Part shown: positions 39,501 to 50,067 of the stretch, one piece after another
Layout: each line of letters starts with the position of its first letter
Position numbering within the stretch: position 1 is the first letter of the stretch
Source of the DNA: Pseudorasbora parva
Taxonomy: Eukaryota; Chordata; Actinopteri; Cypriniformes; Gobionidae
Direction of reading: 5' to 3'
DNA: 64,000 bases
Assembly: GCF_024679245.1 (NCBI RefSeq)
Contig: NC_090186.1
Location: 34,608,946-34,672,945 of the forward strand
Translations under genes and position numbers: made by a program
The notes under the pieces: model-generated
The model's input: only the letters and a program-made list of their open reading frames with translations
What the model was told of the DNA's origin: nothing
Databases searched by the model: none

Positions 39501-39927
39501 CAGAGATCGGGTCGTCGGGGGCCTCGCCTTCGACTGTCGCCCGATCCACTATGCACCGGCCCCTTATGATCCCTCCTGCAGGTGGTGAGCCCACAGGAGG
39601 GCGGCCCCACGTCGCTCTTTCGGGCTGAGCCCGGCCGGGCCCCATGGGGGAAGGCCCGACCACAAGGCGCTCGCATACGAGCCCCAACCCCGGGCCTGGC
39701 TCCAGGGTGGGGCCCCGGCTGTGCCATGCCGGGCGACGTCTCGGCCCTTGTTTTTAATTTTTTCATAATGGGCTTTGTGAACTGCTCTTAGTCTGGCCCG
39801 TCACCAAGGACCTGTTTGCCTTGGGAGGCCCTACCAGGGGCATAAAGCCCCGGACAACATAGCTCCTAGGATCATTCAGGTACTCAAACCCCTCCACCAC
39901 GATAAGGTGACAGTTCAAGGAGGGGCC
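36564..39927 (-). mobile_element. Full-length RTE-clade LINE (Rex3/Expander-like)
   Basis: About 3.36 kb on the minus strand. The 5' end near 39927 begins GGCCCCTCCTTGAACTG and includes a short leader with ACCTTATCGTGGTGGAGGGG. One ORF follows (39766-36590), then a very short 3' tail of GGAT repeats (about 36564-36583) instead of poly-A, a trait of RTE-clade LINEs. CCAGTAATAT occurs directly on both sides (36554-36563 and 39926-39935, partly overlapping the element's first bases), consistent with an 8-10-bp target duplication. The target also occurs once more at 39940-39949. No frameshift or stop interrupts the ORF. Clade assignment is from layout and remembered fish families. Confidence 0.85.
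36590..39766 (-). CDS. LINE polyprotein: AP-like endonuclease + reverse transcriptase, 1058 aa
   Basis: Encodes the enzyme that nicks target DNA and primes reverse transcription of the element's RNA there (target-primed reverse transcription, nucleus). Residues 1-90 are a Gly/Pro/Arg-rich leader. Residues 92-335 are an exonuclease-endonuclease-phosphatase domain: TWNV (Asn99), AYGPN (198-202), GDFNAHVG (230-237), MIDFVV (298-303) and STDHYLVV (324-331). The usual QETH Glu position reads TSTH (about 125-128), which I recall as normal for this fish family. Residues about 570-870 are reverse transcriptase: [40 protein letters not shown] (Asp700), [15 protein letters not shown] (797-800) and EFKYLGV (859-865). 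The C-terminus has [11 protein letters not shown] and GRPRTRWRD. An in-frame TAA at 39788-39790 precedes the first Met. Length is full for the clade, with no internal stop. Confidence 0.93.
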   Translation of the reverse strand: MKKLKTRAETSPGMAQPGPHPGARPGVGARMRAPCGRAFPHGARPGSARKSDVGPPSCGLTTCRRDHKGPVHSGSGDSRRRGPRRPDLWTRKLALGTWNVTSLAGKEPELVREVERYRLEIVGLTSTHSLGSGTTLLERGWTLYHSGVAHGERRRAGVGLLIAPQLSRHVLEFTPVSERVASLRLRVGDRFLTVICAYGPNGSAEYPALLGSLGGVLESAPTGDSIVLLGDFNAHVGSDRDTWRGVNGRNGPPDLNPSGVLLLDFCANHGLSITNTMFKHKGVHQCTWHQDTLGRRSMIDFVVVSSDLRPYVLDTRVKRGAELSTDHYLVVSWIRWRGRKLDRLGRPKRTVRVCWERLAEPPVREIFNSHLRQSFDQIPRESGDIESEWTMFSTSIVDAAARSCGRKVSGACRGGNPRTRWWTPEVRNAVKLKKEFYQAWLACGAPEAADRYRQAKRTAARAVVEAKTRAWEEFGEAMEKDYRLASKRFWQTVRRLRRGKQCPTNTVYSGDGQLLTSTGDIVERWKEYFEDLLNPTDTSSFEEAEAEGSEGDSSITRAEVIEVVNKLLGGKAPGVDEIRPEYLKSLDVVGLSWLTRLCSIAWRLGTVPMDWQTGVVVPLFKKGDRRVCSNYRGITLLSLPGKVYARVLERRIRPIVEPRIQEEQCGFRPGRGTLDQLYILHRVLEGSWEFAQPVHMCFVDLEKAFDCVPRGTLWGVLWEYGVRGPLLRAVRSLYNRSRSLVRIAGSRSNLFPVHVGLQQGCPLSPVLFIIFMDRISRRSQGPESVRFGDHAISSLLFADDVVVLATSDRDLQHALGRFAAECEAAGMRISTSKSEAMVLSRKRVACSLQVGGEFLPQVEEFKYLGVLFTSEGRMEREIDRRIGASSAVMRAMYRSVVVKKELSRKAKLSIYRSIYVPTLTYGHELWVMTERTRSRIQAAEMSFLRRVAGRSLRDRVRSSVTREELRVEPLLLHIERSQLRWLGHLFRMPPGRLPREVFRAHPTGRRPRGRPRTRWRDYVSRLAWERLGVPPEELEEVAREKEVWASLLRLLPPRPGPG

Positions 39928-39949
39928 AGTAATATATTACCAGTAATAT

Positions 39950-40059
39950 AATGGTAATATTACAACGTTCCTTATTTATCAATGTTGTAAACAGTTGCTG
40001 CTTAATATTTTTTATTGATCCTTTCATGAATAAAATATAACGGTAAGAACAACATCAAG

Positions 40060-40097
<38 letters not shown>

Positions 40098-41576
40098 CAT
40101 TATTGTCTTTACTGTCATTTAATGCATCCTTGCTGTATACAAATACTAATAATTCTGACTTACCCCAAACTTTTGAAAAATAGTGTGCTGAATAAGTTTG
40201 AATGTTATTTGTTCAGTTTCATCCAGTTGTACTTTTTTTTCCATAAAAAAAAAATTAAATTAAGTACAAACATTCACACAGAAGGTTTTAAAAGTGTGTG
40301 TGTATACACAGTGAATGAAACCTATTGTCCTTTGTGTAGAGATTAACATGGCAGAAATGCTGGGAACAAATCAATTTCATGTCATGAATCAGGAACTGAT
40401 GTTGTGTGGTGTGTGTGCCATATGTTGTTTATTAAATCTGTCATGAACAATGTAAGAAAAACACATGGACACACCACAATATGAGCTATTCTGCATTAAA
40501 TATGCATGTGTGAAACTGGAGAGAGATAATTACTGTCTTTGTGCAACAGAAGTGATAGACAGCGGCAGTCTTGCTGTTTTTCCTCTGATGTGGAGGTTTT
40601 GCACCCATTTGTTAGTTTAATCATTACCGTGTGCGCAAATACTTTGTTAAAATGAAAACAGCAATAAGTGACACAAGAACATGTCAACAAATATCATGAA
40701 CATTTATCGTCATTTACATATAGTATAACATTTAGAACGGAAACTAAAAGTAATCTTGAACATTTTAATCTTTGTTAGTCAATCCAGATGAGTGCAATTT
40801 TGTCACCTGTCAACATTTAGGATATTCCACTTGGTACAGCTAAAATAATCAATTCAACTCAAATCAATATCTCACATCCACATATATATTTGAGTGCAGA
40901 GTATAGCCGTGGCTGTACATTATGCCTTACATATTAACTCGCTGACTGCACATGAAGCCCTTACATATTGTATATCAATTACATTCAGCCCTGAGCTCGT
41001 TCACATTGATATGTGTGAAAGACAGCCTTTCACTTCTCTCTGTAATTTCATGTGACAACACATTATCTGTTCAGTCATCTGTACTTTGCTCTGATAAATG
41101 ACTTTGGTCACCAGACATACGCAGCTGAATGGGAAATGAGACTGGTGGAGAACATTCTTAAGGGCTCTGCTGAAGACATTCATTGATTGCCACTCATAAT
41201 TTGCATATTTGCGGCTGCATATTTCTGTAGCGTAATTGATCCCACAAAATTAAGACTCGTGGGATGATGTAATGTGAAGTGTTTAACAAGTGCTCCAGGT
41301 CTGCACATGCATGCTTTAAATGGAAACTTGATTTCTTTATGACTGTGATTCACTGTTTTATGCATTTGAAATGCCCAAATAATGTTTGAGAGTTTAAGTT
41401 ATATAGGAGTAGTTCATATAAAAAATTAACTTCAGTCATTATTTACTGACATGTGCTTTATTCTAGTTTTTCTGTAGGGATTTGGTAGCTATTATGTGGA
41501 ACAATATACTGTATTTACTGAAAATCCTAACATCCAGTTGGATAACTACTAAAACTGTATCAGGAAAATTTGTGAA
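39950..41576. other. Intergenic, no recognised gene
   Basis: AT-rich DNA including a TA microsatellite. 40720-41260 is comparatively complex and single-copy-looking. No coding sequence recognised. Confidence 0.4.
40062..40094. repeat. (TA)n microsatellite
   Basis: About 16 TA units. Confidence 0.9.
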
Positions 41577-41580
41577 TTAA

Positions 41581-42183
41581 AGGTCCCGTTCTTCGCGATT
41601 CCATCTTTCAAACTTTAGTTAGTGTGAAATGTTGCTGTTAGAGCATAAATAATACCTGTAAAATTGTAAAGCTCAAAGTTCAATGCCAAGCGAGAAATTT
41701 TATTTAACAGAAGTTCCCTTTCAAAGCCTACAGCGAACGGCCGGTTTGGACTACAACACCTGCACTTCCTTTAGGAATGACGTCACTAGAACCATTTGTT
41801 GACTAACCCTCCGTCCACAAGAACACGCAAAATAGGGGCCGTGGTCTTGTTGCTCTCCCACGTGGAGAAGAGCGCGCATTCAGCACTTGCATCTCCCCGT
41901 TATGGTAAGAGGCGGGACCTTTCCGGGCAAAGTGCGCTAAGCTGCTGTCCAATCGCAACACGGGACCCGCTGGCCCAATCAGAACTCGTTATGTGTTTCT
42001 GAAGGAGGGACTTCATAGAACAAGGAAATTATCAGGCCGTTTTTAGGACAGAGGAAACACCGCTGTACAGATAAGTAAATTGTGTGAAAAATACTGTTTT
42101 TTTACACGCGAAACATGAACTCATGTTATATTGCACACTGTAAACATAATCAAAGCTTCGAAAACACACGAAGAATGGGACCT
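41581..42183 (+). mobile_element. TTAA element, AGGTCCCG family, copy 2
   Basis: A 603-bp unit with TTAA on both sides (41577-41580 and 42184-42187) and ends AGGTCCCGTTCTTCGCG and CGAAGAATGGGACCT. It is inverted relative to 19076-19698: the AAGCTTTGATTATG side is on the right here. The body is closely similar, including the 68-codon open frame 41796-42002. Confidence 0.87.
41796..42002 (+). other. 68-codon open frame inside TTAA element copy 2
   Basis: Partner of 19278-19484 with about 85% residue identity. No recognised domain. Both frames start and stop at the same places, which follows from the copies being near-identical and need not mean a protein is made. Confidence 0.35.
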
Positions 42184-42544
42184 TTAATCATTCTAATCTA
42201 TTTTGATTTATTAAAAAGATACAACTCAAAAGCAGTCTCTCACAAATGTGCTAATTTTTCAGAATTTAGCGGCTTTTGCATTGGTAGTTCTAGGATTTGC
42301 CACCACGGTGATTCCCAGAGAACTAAATGTTCCCCCGGGCCCGTTTTCCTGTTTTCATTCTCACCTGCCAGTAGGACACACACATGGAAGCCTCACTTTT
42401 TTGTTGTGACTTTTATTTTGACAGCGTGGCAGGCGTTTATTTTGACGGCACTGAGAACGCCAGAGCTCGAGCACACAGCGCTCCCATCCTCAGTCTTCTT
42501 TAGTTTACTAACTGTTAACAATCCTGTCTAATACTTTGGAGAGG

Positions 42545-42796
42545 TGTTCTCTTCATGGATGAATCCCGGATTTTACTGTGCAGGGCAGATGGTAGACAGC
42601 GTGTATGGCGTTGTGTGGTGAGCATTTTGCTGATGTCAGTGTTGTGGATCGAGTGGCCCATGGTGGCGGTGGGGTTATGTTATGGGCAGGCAAATGTTAT
42701 GGACAACCAAACACAGGTATAATGTGACGAGATCCTGAAGTCCATTGTTGTGCCATTCATCCATATACATCGCCTCATGTTGCAGCATGATAATCA
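42545..42796 (+). pseudogene. Tc1-like transposase, internal fragment
   Basis: Translation gives FMDESRILLCRADGRQRVWR and then, after a one-base frameshift, GEHFADVSVVDRVAHGGGGV followed by MLWAGKCYGQ. The first block holds the first catalytic Asp of a Tc1 DDE domain; a HDN motif with the second Asp is recognisable near 42786-42796. An in-frame TGA follows GIM at about 42723. The N-terminal helix-turn-helix and the C-terminal third are missing; the fragment ends where another repeat starts at 42797. Non-functional. Confidence 0.8.
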
Positions 42797-43160
42797 GTGG
42801 TGGAAAGAGTACTGAAAAAGCAAGTAGAAGCAGGCCAACTGTTACTTGTCAAAAAATCTAGTTCTAGTAGAGTAAAAGTACCTGTCCTAAATAATACTCA
42901 AGGTAGGAGTAAAAAGTAGCCATTTTAAGTACTCCAGAGTTGTGAGTAGTGAGTATTATGCTATGAATGTTATTCCACTGTATACCCTGCTAATAAAAAA
43001 TGTAACTTACTCTATTATGAATGATTCTCAGTAAGAAAAAAAAAAACATGAAATCAACAACAGTATTTCAATATTTCTTTGACTATTTATTTTTATTTTT
43101 GACTGCTAGTACAAATATTACAAGTAACATACAGCCATGTTACTTGTAATATTTGAGAAA
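42797..43160. repeat. Dispersed repeat (GTGGTGGAAAGAGTACTG)
   Basis: Begins GTGGTGGAAAGAGTACTGAA with AGTAAAAGTACCTG and AAGTACTCCAGAG words typical of a common fish repeat, cutting into the Tc1 fragment. The right end is unclear; a small inverted repeat (ATATTACAAGTAACAT / ATGTTACTTGTAATAT) lies at about 43116-43155. Confidence 0.5.
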
Positions 43161-45855
43161 GCAACCAATAATTTGGTAACATTTATGACAACTAGAGGTT
43201 TTCTTGTGGTTAATTTAAAACGGTTGCAAAACGTTGTACATTAACAATTTTACATTAACAAATTTTCTCAGCAAAGGAGAAGTGCTCACTAACACAGATT
43301 TAGACAGATTTGTGAACAATGTTTGAGAGAAATAGGCCTTTTGTGTACATTTCAGTTCCTGAAAAATGTGGGCAAGAATAAAAGTGTTGTGTTCAGTCTA
43401 GAATTTTTCTGTGTGTGTTGTTCTTGATTTTTAAAGCAGAGGCTCTATTCTTTCTTTTGATATATTGTATGTTTAGATGTTCATACAAAATATTCTGGAG
43501 GCCATGCATTTTTTGTGAAAATGATAAAAAATGCTGCCGCTGGCAACTTTTTTAAAGAAACGCTGGAGGTGAAAGAGTTGAATTGGGGTCTGTTTCTGAC
43601 AGGATCACTATCGTATTGTTTTAGAAGCCACTTTTTTTCATATGGGCCTCTTTTATTATATTTTTACCATTTTGGAGCTTGACAGCATCAGGTCTACAGC
43701 GAGAGTAGGATTTCGAGCTCATGTTGTTTCTGTTTCTGGCTCTCTCTGTGGTGTCAAAGAGAAGGCACACCGCTTGCAGAATTATGTAAAAACCAAATGA
43801 TTTACGTGCTCTTACCCCCTATTACGGAGGTCATCTTTTAGTTAGGATGAAATCATGGCTTATTAAAATGATAAAGGTAAGCAAATTAGTTTGAAATATC
43901 CAATTTAATAAGACATCAAGAGCTAGAGATTATAAGAGATAAACAGCAATGACACAGAAGCAAGTCTTTAGTTGTGTATGTCTAAGAAATCTAATTGAAT
44001 TCTGTTTTTAGGCCATACCTAACATTTTTGACATACATATGCCATAGTTATCCATGACTTTTGTGCATTCAGTCATTATTCATCCATTCCAAGAAAAGAA
44101 GCGTAATGCTGTCAAGATATGCTGGACAGATGTTTGGTTTTATGGGTTGTCCCCCCTCAAACCAGAAGTGTAAGAAATGCAGTGTTTCTTACATTTTTGT
44201 TGTTGCTCCACAGTGTGAGCTCCATCAGTGTGATTCAAGTTCCCTTTTATCGATCTCTTTGTACTTATCATGTATAATTGTTGTTCATGTTGTTTAAAGT
44301 GAGCATCTTTATAATTATTCATGTGTAAGCAAACAAAATGTCTACTTGGGATAAAGAACAGATTCACAAGTGTCTTCCTTTCATTTAATGAGACACCCAA
44401 GTGTGTCAAGGTTTTTTTTTTTTTTTTTTTGTCAAGAAATGATCTAGCAGTAAATTTATGCATAAACCAGATGTGACATTTAAGAAAACTATATTTTGCA
44501 GTATTGAATTGTGGATTCTGTGTCATCAAAACTCACCAATTGTGAAATATCACCTATAAATGAAATACACTGCCATTTGTTAATGAGGATATATGTGTAT
44601 ATAGAACCATATCTTTAAAGATATGCGCTGCTGACAAGTGTCATCCATGGAAATTGCCAACACAAACATAAGAGCATTTCTGCTAAACCTCGCTACCGAA
44701 AGTAAGTGAAGTACTACGTCTCTTTTACAGTCTCGCATGGAAGTAGACAATGAAAATTTGGCATACATTATACACTTTCAGCATGGTGTGAATGATTGTA
44801 ATGGGCTCCTTGACTTTCTCAAGGAGACATTTTCCTGGCCAGTTTTACATTTAAAGCAGTTTCATATGCATTGAAAAGCTTTAAGGTTTTTGGCTAGAAA
44901 AAGAAATACATATAAGATATGGAAACACATACACACTAAATACACACTTTTTTTTTGCTAAAAAAAAAAAAAAAACATTTATAAGGAAGGGAAGTGTATC
45001 ATAAAAAATAGGAAATTATTACTGGACCAATCAGTTTATAATTTTTGCAGTCTTGTGCTAAAAGTGTATTCTGTTTGAAAAATAATTTCATATGAGAATC
45101 TGTTGGTTGTTGTGAATCTGTTAAAAGATTGCTTTTAGGACATATCACTTTGTCTCTACCACTGTAAAATAAATGGAGGATGGCGTACTGCAGAGAATCC
45201 CTGTCTTTGTTGCTCAGAGGGATCTATCCCCAAGCTGACACTGAATCTGAATTACTCCACCAGTAACTGAATGCTCTAGGAATGACTCCCCTGTGATCAG
45301 CCCAGTTTTTTTCCCTTTTCCCCAGTTCTCATCCTCTGTGATCAGTGGGTTGTCTGTGTTCAAATGGGTCTGACTCAGACAGAAATGTGCTGCAAATAAT
45401 TCTGTGCAGCAGTGATATGTGATTTTTATCTTCATCTTGGATCCAGGGGGCAATTTACAAACTGTATTTATATGTCAGCTCAGCATTACTTCACTGTTTG
45501 GCGTAAAAAAAAAAAAATATATATATATATATATATAAAAAATAAGCATCACAAGTCATTCTGTAAGGATATAGCAATAAAATGGTGGAATCTTCAAACA
45601 AATTTTGTCCCAGGGTTCAACAGCATTTGTGGCATATTGATGATTACTGTAGAAAATCAGTTTGACTGTCAGTTTCTTTAAACCATGTAACCATGCAGAG
45701 TCAAATGTATTGTTTTATGCAGATTTTTTACATTTTATATTATCTCTACGACCTTCTTAGTTTTACTTAATTCATGCATTTCTTGCAACTAAGGGACAAT
45801 ATTATTAGTGAGTATTAGGGTACAACTTTATTACAATCCTGTTCACCATGTACAT
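43161..45855. other. Intergenic, no recognised gene
   Basis: AT-rich DNA with poly-T (44411-44430), poly-A (44959-44975) and a short TA run (45516-45535). Open frames are short and have no recognisable domain. Confidence 0.4.
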
Positions 45856-46217
45856 ACACTGTAAAAAATATTGTTGGTTTAACTTAAAAAGTAAGTGACC
45901 TGGTTGTCTTAATTTTGAGATTATTGAAATTAATATTTTTAATTGATACAATAAAGGAAATTGGTTTAATAAATAGAAACAAAATAATATTGTATCTCAA
46001 CCACATAAAAAAGTGATAAATCATGAAAATAGCACAATTTGGCATGTTTTACTGCGTCATCACAAATAAAACACACACAATTTTAATAATAATATTTGAA
46101 TAAAGGTTGTCGATTCTCAAAAATGTTCATTGTATTAACTCAAACTTCATTTTAATTTCAAACTCAAAATTTTAAGGCAACCAGGTAACTTATTTTGTCA
46201 ATATTTTTTTACAGCGT
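45856..46217. mobile_element. MITE-like element with ACACTGTAAAAAATATTG ends
   Basis: The left end ACACTGTAAAAAATATTG and the right end CAATATTTTTTTACAGCGT are inverted copies. AACTTAAAAAGTAAGTGACC/AGGTAACTTATTTTGTC extends the pairing. 362 bp, non-coding, hAT-like by its CACTG ends. Confidence 0.65.
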
Positions 46218-47250
46218 ACTATGTTATTATAGTAATAAGTATTTTACTTATTAAGTAAGTAAGTTCTTATTTGCATATTTGCAGGATCAGTGTCATTAAT
46301 TGGATGAATGCAGCATGTGACCTGTTTACATAAAAGCTCTAGCATTACATCCTCCTACTGTCAGCCGTACTAGCGAGTTTATATTTGAATAGATACTTTG
46401 CATTATAAAGTAAAAATAAAACGGTCACCACGGTCACAAATTATAGCATTTTCTGTTAACATTTTCCTCTCAAACACTGATTGTACTGTTTATATACAAT
46501 GTGCAGTGTTTCTGTGACTGTCCAAAGCACACAACTATGAGTATGCGATATTGCTAAGCGTCTAGCTTTAACATTCTAACCCAGCATCTATCACTACAAA
46601 CTTGTCAGTTGAACAAAATACATGAATTAAGTGAAACTAAGGAATGAGTCAATATTATTATTTTCTGCATGAGGTATTTCTATTTTTTATCAAATCAACC
46701 ACTACAAAAGTCAGTTTGTGTTGCTTCTACGTCTCTAAGTGCCACAGACTTCACATAATAAAAGGATCATGTATCAAGTTCCTTATCACATCCAGACGGA
46801 TGAAAGTACATCCAAAATAAGAATATTTTTTGAGAAAGAAACCAACTGAAGTGACATTAACAGAGTTTGTCAGAAACACGTGTTTTTGGTGCTGGCCTTT
46901 GCGGTTTCCTGAGCTAGACCATGCTGGCTGAGAAGCCTTTCCATGACACCCAGTGTGTCCAGATTAACCAGCTGTCCTAACATATGGTGCTCACCCGTGG
47001 AAGAATAGGCTGACATTGGCATTGAGGAGCATCCCTGTTTGGAACTCATAAACAACAGATTTTCACCGGAAAAAAACAGTAATGACTTTTGATTTCGCGG
47101 GAGAGGAGAGGTTCTAAAAGACGTCTAAATACATAAACGTGTACTTGAATACCATACACCTGCTTATGCTGATGTGATCATGACAATGGTTGCTAAGGCA
47201 GGAGTGGTCAGTAACTTTTTAAGGCGGGGCTTATTTATAACAAACATTAT
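46218..47250. other. Intergenic, with one possible exon-like frame
   Basis: No recognised gene or transposon. Contains the 61-codon minus-strand frame at 46870-47055, listed separately. Confidence 0.35.
46870..47055 (-). other. Exon-like open frame, unrecognised
   Basis: A 61-codon frame with balanced composition (SSMPMSAYSSTGEHH, LVNLDTLGVMERLLSQHGL) in DNA that does not look repeat-derived. A possible splice acceptor (CCAAACAG then GGATGC) lies just inside the frame, and it ends in TGA at 46870. I do not recognise the protein and see no flanking exons. It may be chance. Confidence 0.15.
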
Positions 47251-47958
47251 GGGCCCTATTTTAACGATCTGAGCGCATGGACTGAAGTGCATGGTGCATG
47301 TGCTCTTAGCGTGTGTCTGAATCCACTTTTGCTAGTTTAAAGGGATTGTTCATCCAAAAATTAAAATGTAATGTTTATCTGCTTACCCCCAGGGCATCAA
47401 AGATGTAGGTGTGTTTGTTTCTTCAGTAGAACACAAATGAAGATCTTTAACTCCAACCATTGCTCGTATAATGCATGTCACATAACACATAGACCTACAA
47501 ATTCATATTAAACCCTCTGGCCAGTTGTGCTTGCACCACGGATTCGCTATTTACAATGCGGAATTTGCGAGTGGAAAGACTGAACACTTTTTCAAAGAGG
47601 AATCCTTTTATTTTTAATATTTAAAAATATATATGTGTGCTGCTGCGCGTCCCTGTGAGTGTATGAGCATTGTGTGCTCGCCTATAGGTGCATATTAGTA
47701 ACGTGCCCTTTAAATAACACAAAAAAACTGCGTTATTGACTTTTGACCAGGTTTTTGTTGCTCAGTGGCAGAGTAATTTTTTAGTTGCCTCAAAATAGCA
47801 ACACACCAACGCCTGAACACACCTCGTTTTCAGATGGGCATGAGTGCATTTGGTATTTAAACAATGTGCCGCTGGACATAATAATAACTGCGTCTGGCTG
47901 AAACTAGCAAAAAACACTTGCGTCACACCCGCAGTCTCGTTGCACGGATGTATGACAG
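47251..47958 (-). mobile_element. GGGCCCTATTTTAACG-family element, copy 2, interrupted
   Basis: Starts GGGCCCTATTTTAACGATCT. The right two thirds parallel 28038-28425 (CTATAGGTGCATATTA, GACCAGGTTTTTGTTGC, AATAACTGCGTCTGGCTG). At 47341 an AGGGATTGTTCATCC terminus enters directly after TTAA, marking a nested TTAA-type insertion. No coding sequence; the strand is arbitrary. Confidence 0.65.
47341..47500 (+). mobile_element. TTAA-type insertion (AGGGATTGTTCATCC), one end
   Basis: TTAA (47337-47340) then AGGGATTGTTCATCCAAAAA, a diverged AGGGATAGTTCACCC terminus, inside the 47251-47958 element. The right end was not identified. Confidence 0.5.
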
Positions 47959-49309
47959 TGTCCAATATATGTCTTATAATAAACTAGTCTACACATTTAG
48001 TTTACTGTCAAATAAACTACATTTTTGTTGCACTGTGAAATCTTTCTCTGCTGTCATTATTTTATCCCTGTGCTGAATCTTGTTAGCTAATTACAATAGC
48101 AGCATTTACATACACTTCATCTGATTCTTACATTGTCTAATGCACATGAGAGAAATGTCAGAATAATCTTTTGAGATAATTGGTGCACATGAGTGATTGC
48201 TAAAATTGGAAACTGATATTATATGTTCAGCGTTTTCTGTGCCTGAACTGCTTATCACACGTATTGCTGTAATACACCCAGGCAGAAGGTGCGCATTTCC
48301 CAGAAATGTTTGTATAATCAGTACTATTCCCATCTTTAAACCATCTGTTCTGAAACATTCGAATGTTAAAACTAGTATCTGTGAAACAATGAAAAATATT
48401 TGAAATGGTCAGCCATAGCAGCCACTCACGATTATCCAGAATTTCCCATGAAGGAAAACAAACAAACAAACAAACAAACAAACATCCATTTTGTGTGGTG
48501 TGGTGTAAACACAACATTGTTGTTATTTTGTCTTATGAGACGTAACTATCTTATGTAGTTTCGGAAGGGGAGTACAAAATAAAAAATAATTTACACCCCC
48601 TACTTATTGAATTGAGCATGTTTGCAGTTTTTGTAATAGTAGTATATGAGTCCCTCAGTTGTCCTCATTGTGAAAAGATGGATATCTCAACATCTTGTAA
48701 ACCTTGCTGGAAAGGGGTCAAATATGCAAAAGATGCTGGAAAAACAAAGAATGTGGGGGAGTTTTTGGAAGGACAGTGGACAGTTTAACTTCTCTGAAGG
48801 ACTGCTGGATTTGTGTAAATTGTAAACATATTTTTTTGTGAAATAGCTTATTCAGGGCCGTATTACATACAAAAAAAAACCATGCATTTTTTTTAAATAA
48901 CTAAAAAAATAAACATTTTGCAAGGTTTATTTAAATGTATGACCACAACTGTACTTAAGACAATGGCTTAAGTACAATGGACAATGGAGTCATAGGCTAC
49001 ATCTGAAATCAAATACTTTCTTGAGTAGGTTATTTTAAATTTACTTTGTGACTGCTAAAAAGTATGTTGTATATAGAATGAATGTGTGTATAAAGGTGCT
49101 CCGATCAGGATTTTTGCAGCCGCTTGCCGATCACAGGAAGCATCTGCCAATCCGATCACCGATACCGATCTATTTGAAGAAACCTTTTTATGTAGAATTA
49201 TTTATATAGAATTTTACAGACATATATTCAGGGCCTGAATTATATTCCTGAAAATGGGGGAATTCCCCCTTTAGGTGACTCTGGTCATATACATGTTTAT
49301 AATTATAAT
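47959..49309. other. Intergenic, no recognised gene
   Basis: No coding sequence recognised. Includes a (CAAA)n run at about 48456-48483. Possible remnant near 49098-49165 (GCTCCGATCAGGATTTTTGC, CCGATCACCGATACCGATC), reminiscent of a hAT-like repeat without closable ends. Confidence 0.35.
48456..48483. repeat. (CAAA)n microsatellite
   Basis: Seven CAAA units. Confidence 0.9.
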
Positions 49310-49509
49310 TAGGGCCGGGAGTCGATTAAAAAAATTAATGTAATTAATTAGAGACTTTGTAATTAATTAATCTAAATTAATCGCATTTTAATTGCATATA
49401 AATATTTGACCTGATAACAATGAGACGTAATTTTTCACATGTATTTTTAGTATACCATTGAATAATGACTGAAAAATAAGCTTAATCAACAAAACATTGA
49501 TTATTTATT

Positions 49510-49731
49510 TCAGTCCAGCAGACCAGCGCAATGTTTGCCATTAAGTGTAGCAAAAGCATATTTGTGATATTTGAGGCTCGATGTGCTGCGGTGATACGCA
49601 AATTCCTTGTTGTATAGCTTGCACACAACCATGCTCTTGTCGACGCTTCCATTCTTTCGTTTTTTAAAACAAAATTTCCCATCCACGGGGCCAAATAAAG
49701 CGGTCTCATCAGCTTCTTCGTTCATGTTCAC
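49510..49731 (-). pseudogene. hAT transposase N-terminal BED zinc-finger fragment
   Basis: A 73-codon frame containing GKFCFKKRKNGSVDKSMVVC and KLYNKEFAYHRSTSSLKYH. The C-x2-C...H-x4-5-H layout of a BED finger is recognisable, but the second Cys is Tyr (CKLY for the expected CKLC) and the expected H after LKYH is altered, so zinc binding is probably lost. The RNase-H-like catalytic domain and dimerisation region are absent. A second frame over the same DNA (49482-49709) carries the alternative phase, consistent with frameshift decay. Confidence 0.7.
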
Positions 49732-49739
49732 TCATGCCC

Positions 49740-49855
49740 TGCGTCTGAATCAGTTCCCTAGTTCACTAGTCAGGGCACTGATCAGGACATAAGTCAATGG
49801 GCTGACTCCCTGATCAGTGCCCTGACTACTGAACTAGGGAGCTGATTGAGATGCA
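49740..49855. mobile_element. 115-bp palindromic unit inside the hAT remnant
   Basis: GAATCAGTTCCCTAGTTCAC to the left and its near reverse complement to the right (arms about 46 bp, CTAGTCAGGGCACTGATCAGG / CCTGATCAGTGCCCTGACTA) surround an about 20-bp spacer. It looks like a foldback element inserted into or carried by the hAT. Confidence 0.65.
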
Positions 49856-50067
49856 CCCATGGTTTGTTGTTGTCGTGACTCCGGAGCGCTAGTTGGTGTT
49901 CCAGTATAATCGGTCCGTCGAAACTCATTCATTGAAAAACGTTCCGCGGTGCAAAAATAAGTGTGGTTAATTTTTTAAAAAAAATTTTGCGGAATTTATT
50001 AACGCGTTAAAGTCACGTAATTAATTAATCTTAATTAACGCGTTAAAGTGCCGGCCCTAATTATAAT

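Larger units (their letters stand above)
49310..50059 (-). mobile_element. hAT element remnant with BED-finger transposase fragment
   Basis: A 750-bp unit with ends TAGGGCCGGGAGTCGATTA and AAAGTGCCGGCCCTA. Perfect 8-bp duplication ATTATAAT (49302-49309 and 50060-50067). The ends are rich in TTAACGCGTTAA and TAATTAATT words. It retains the N-terminal zinc-finger piece of a transposase on the minus strand, so it is a deletion derivative of an autonomous hAT. A 115-bp palindromic unit lies inside at about 49740-49855. Confidence 0.85.
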
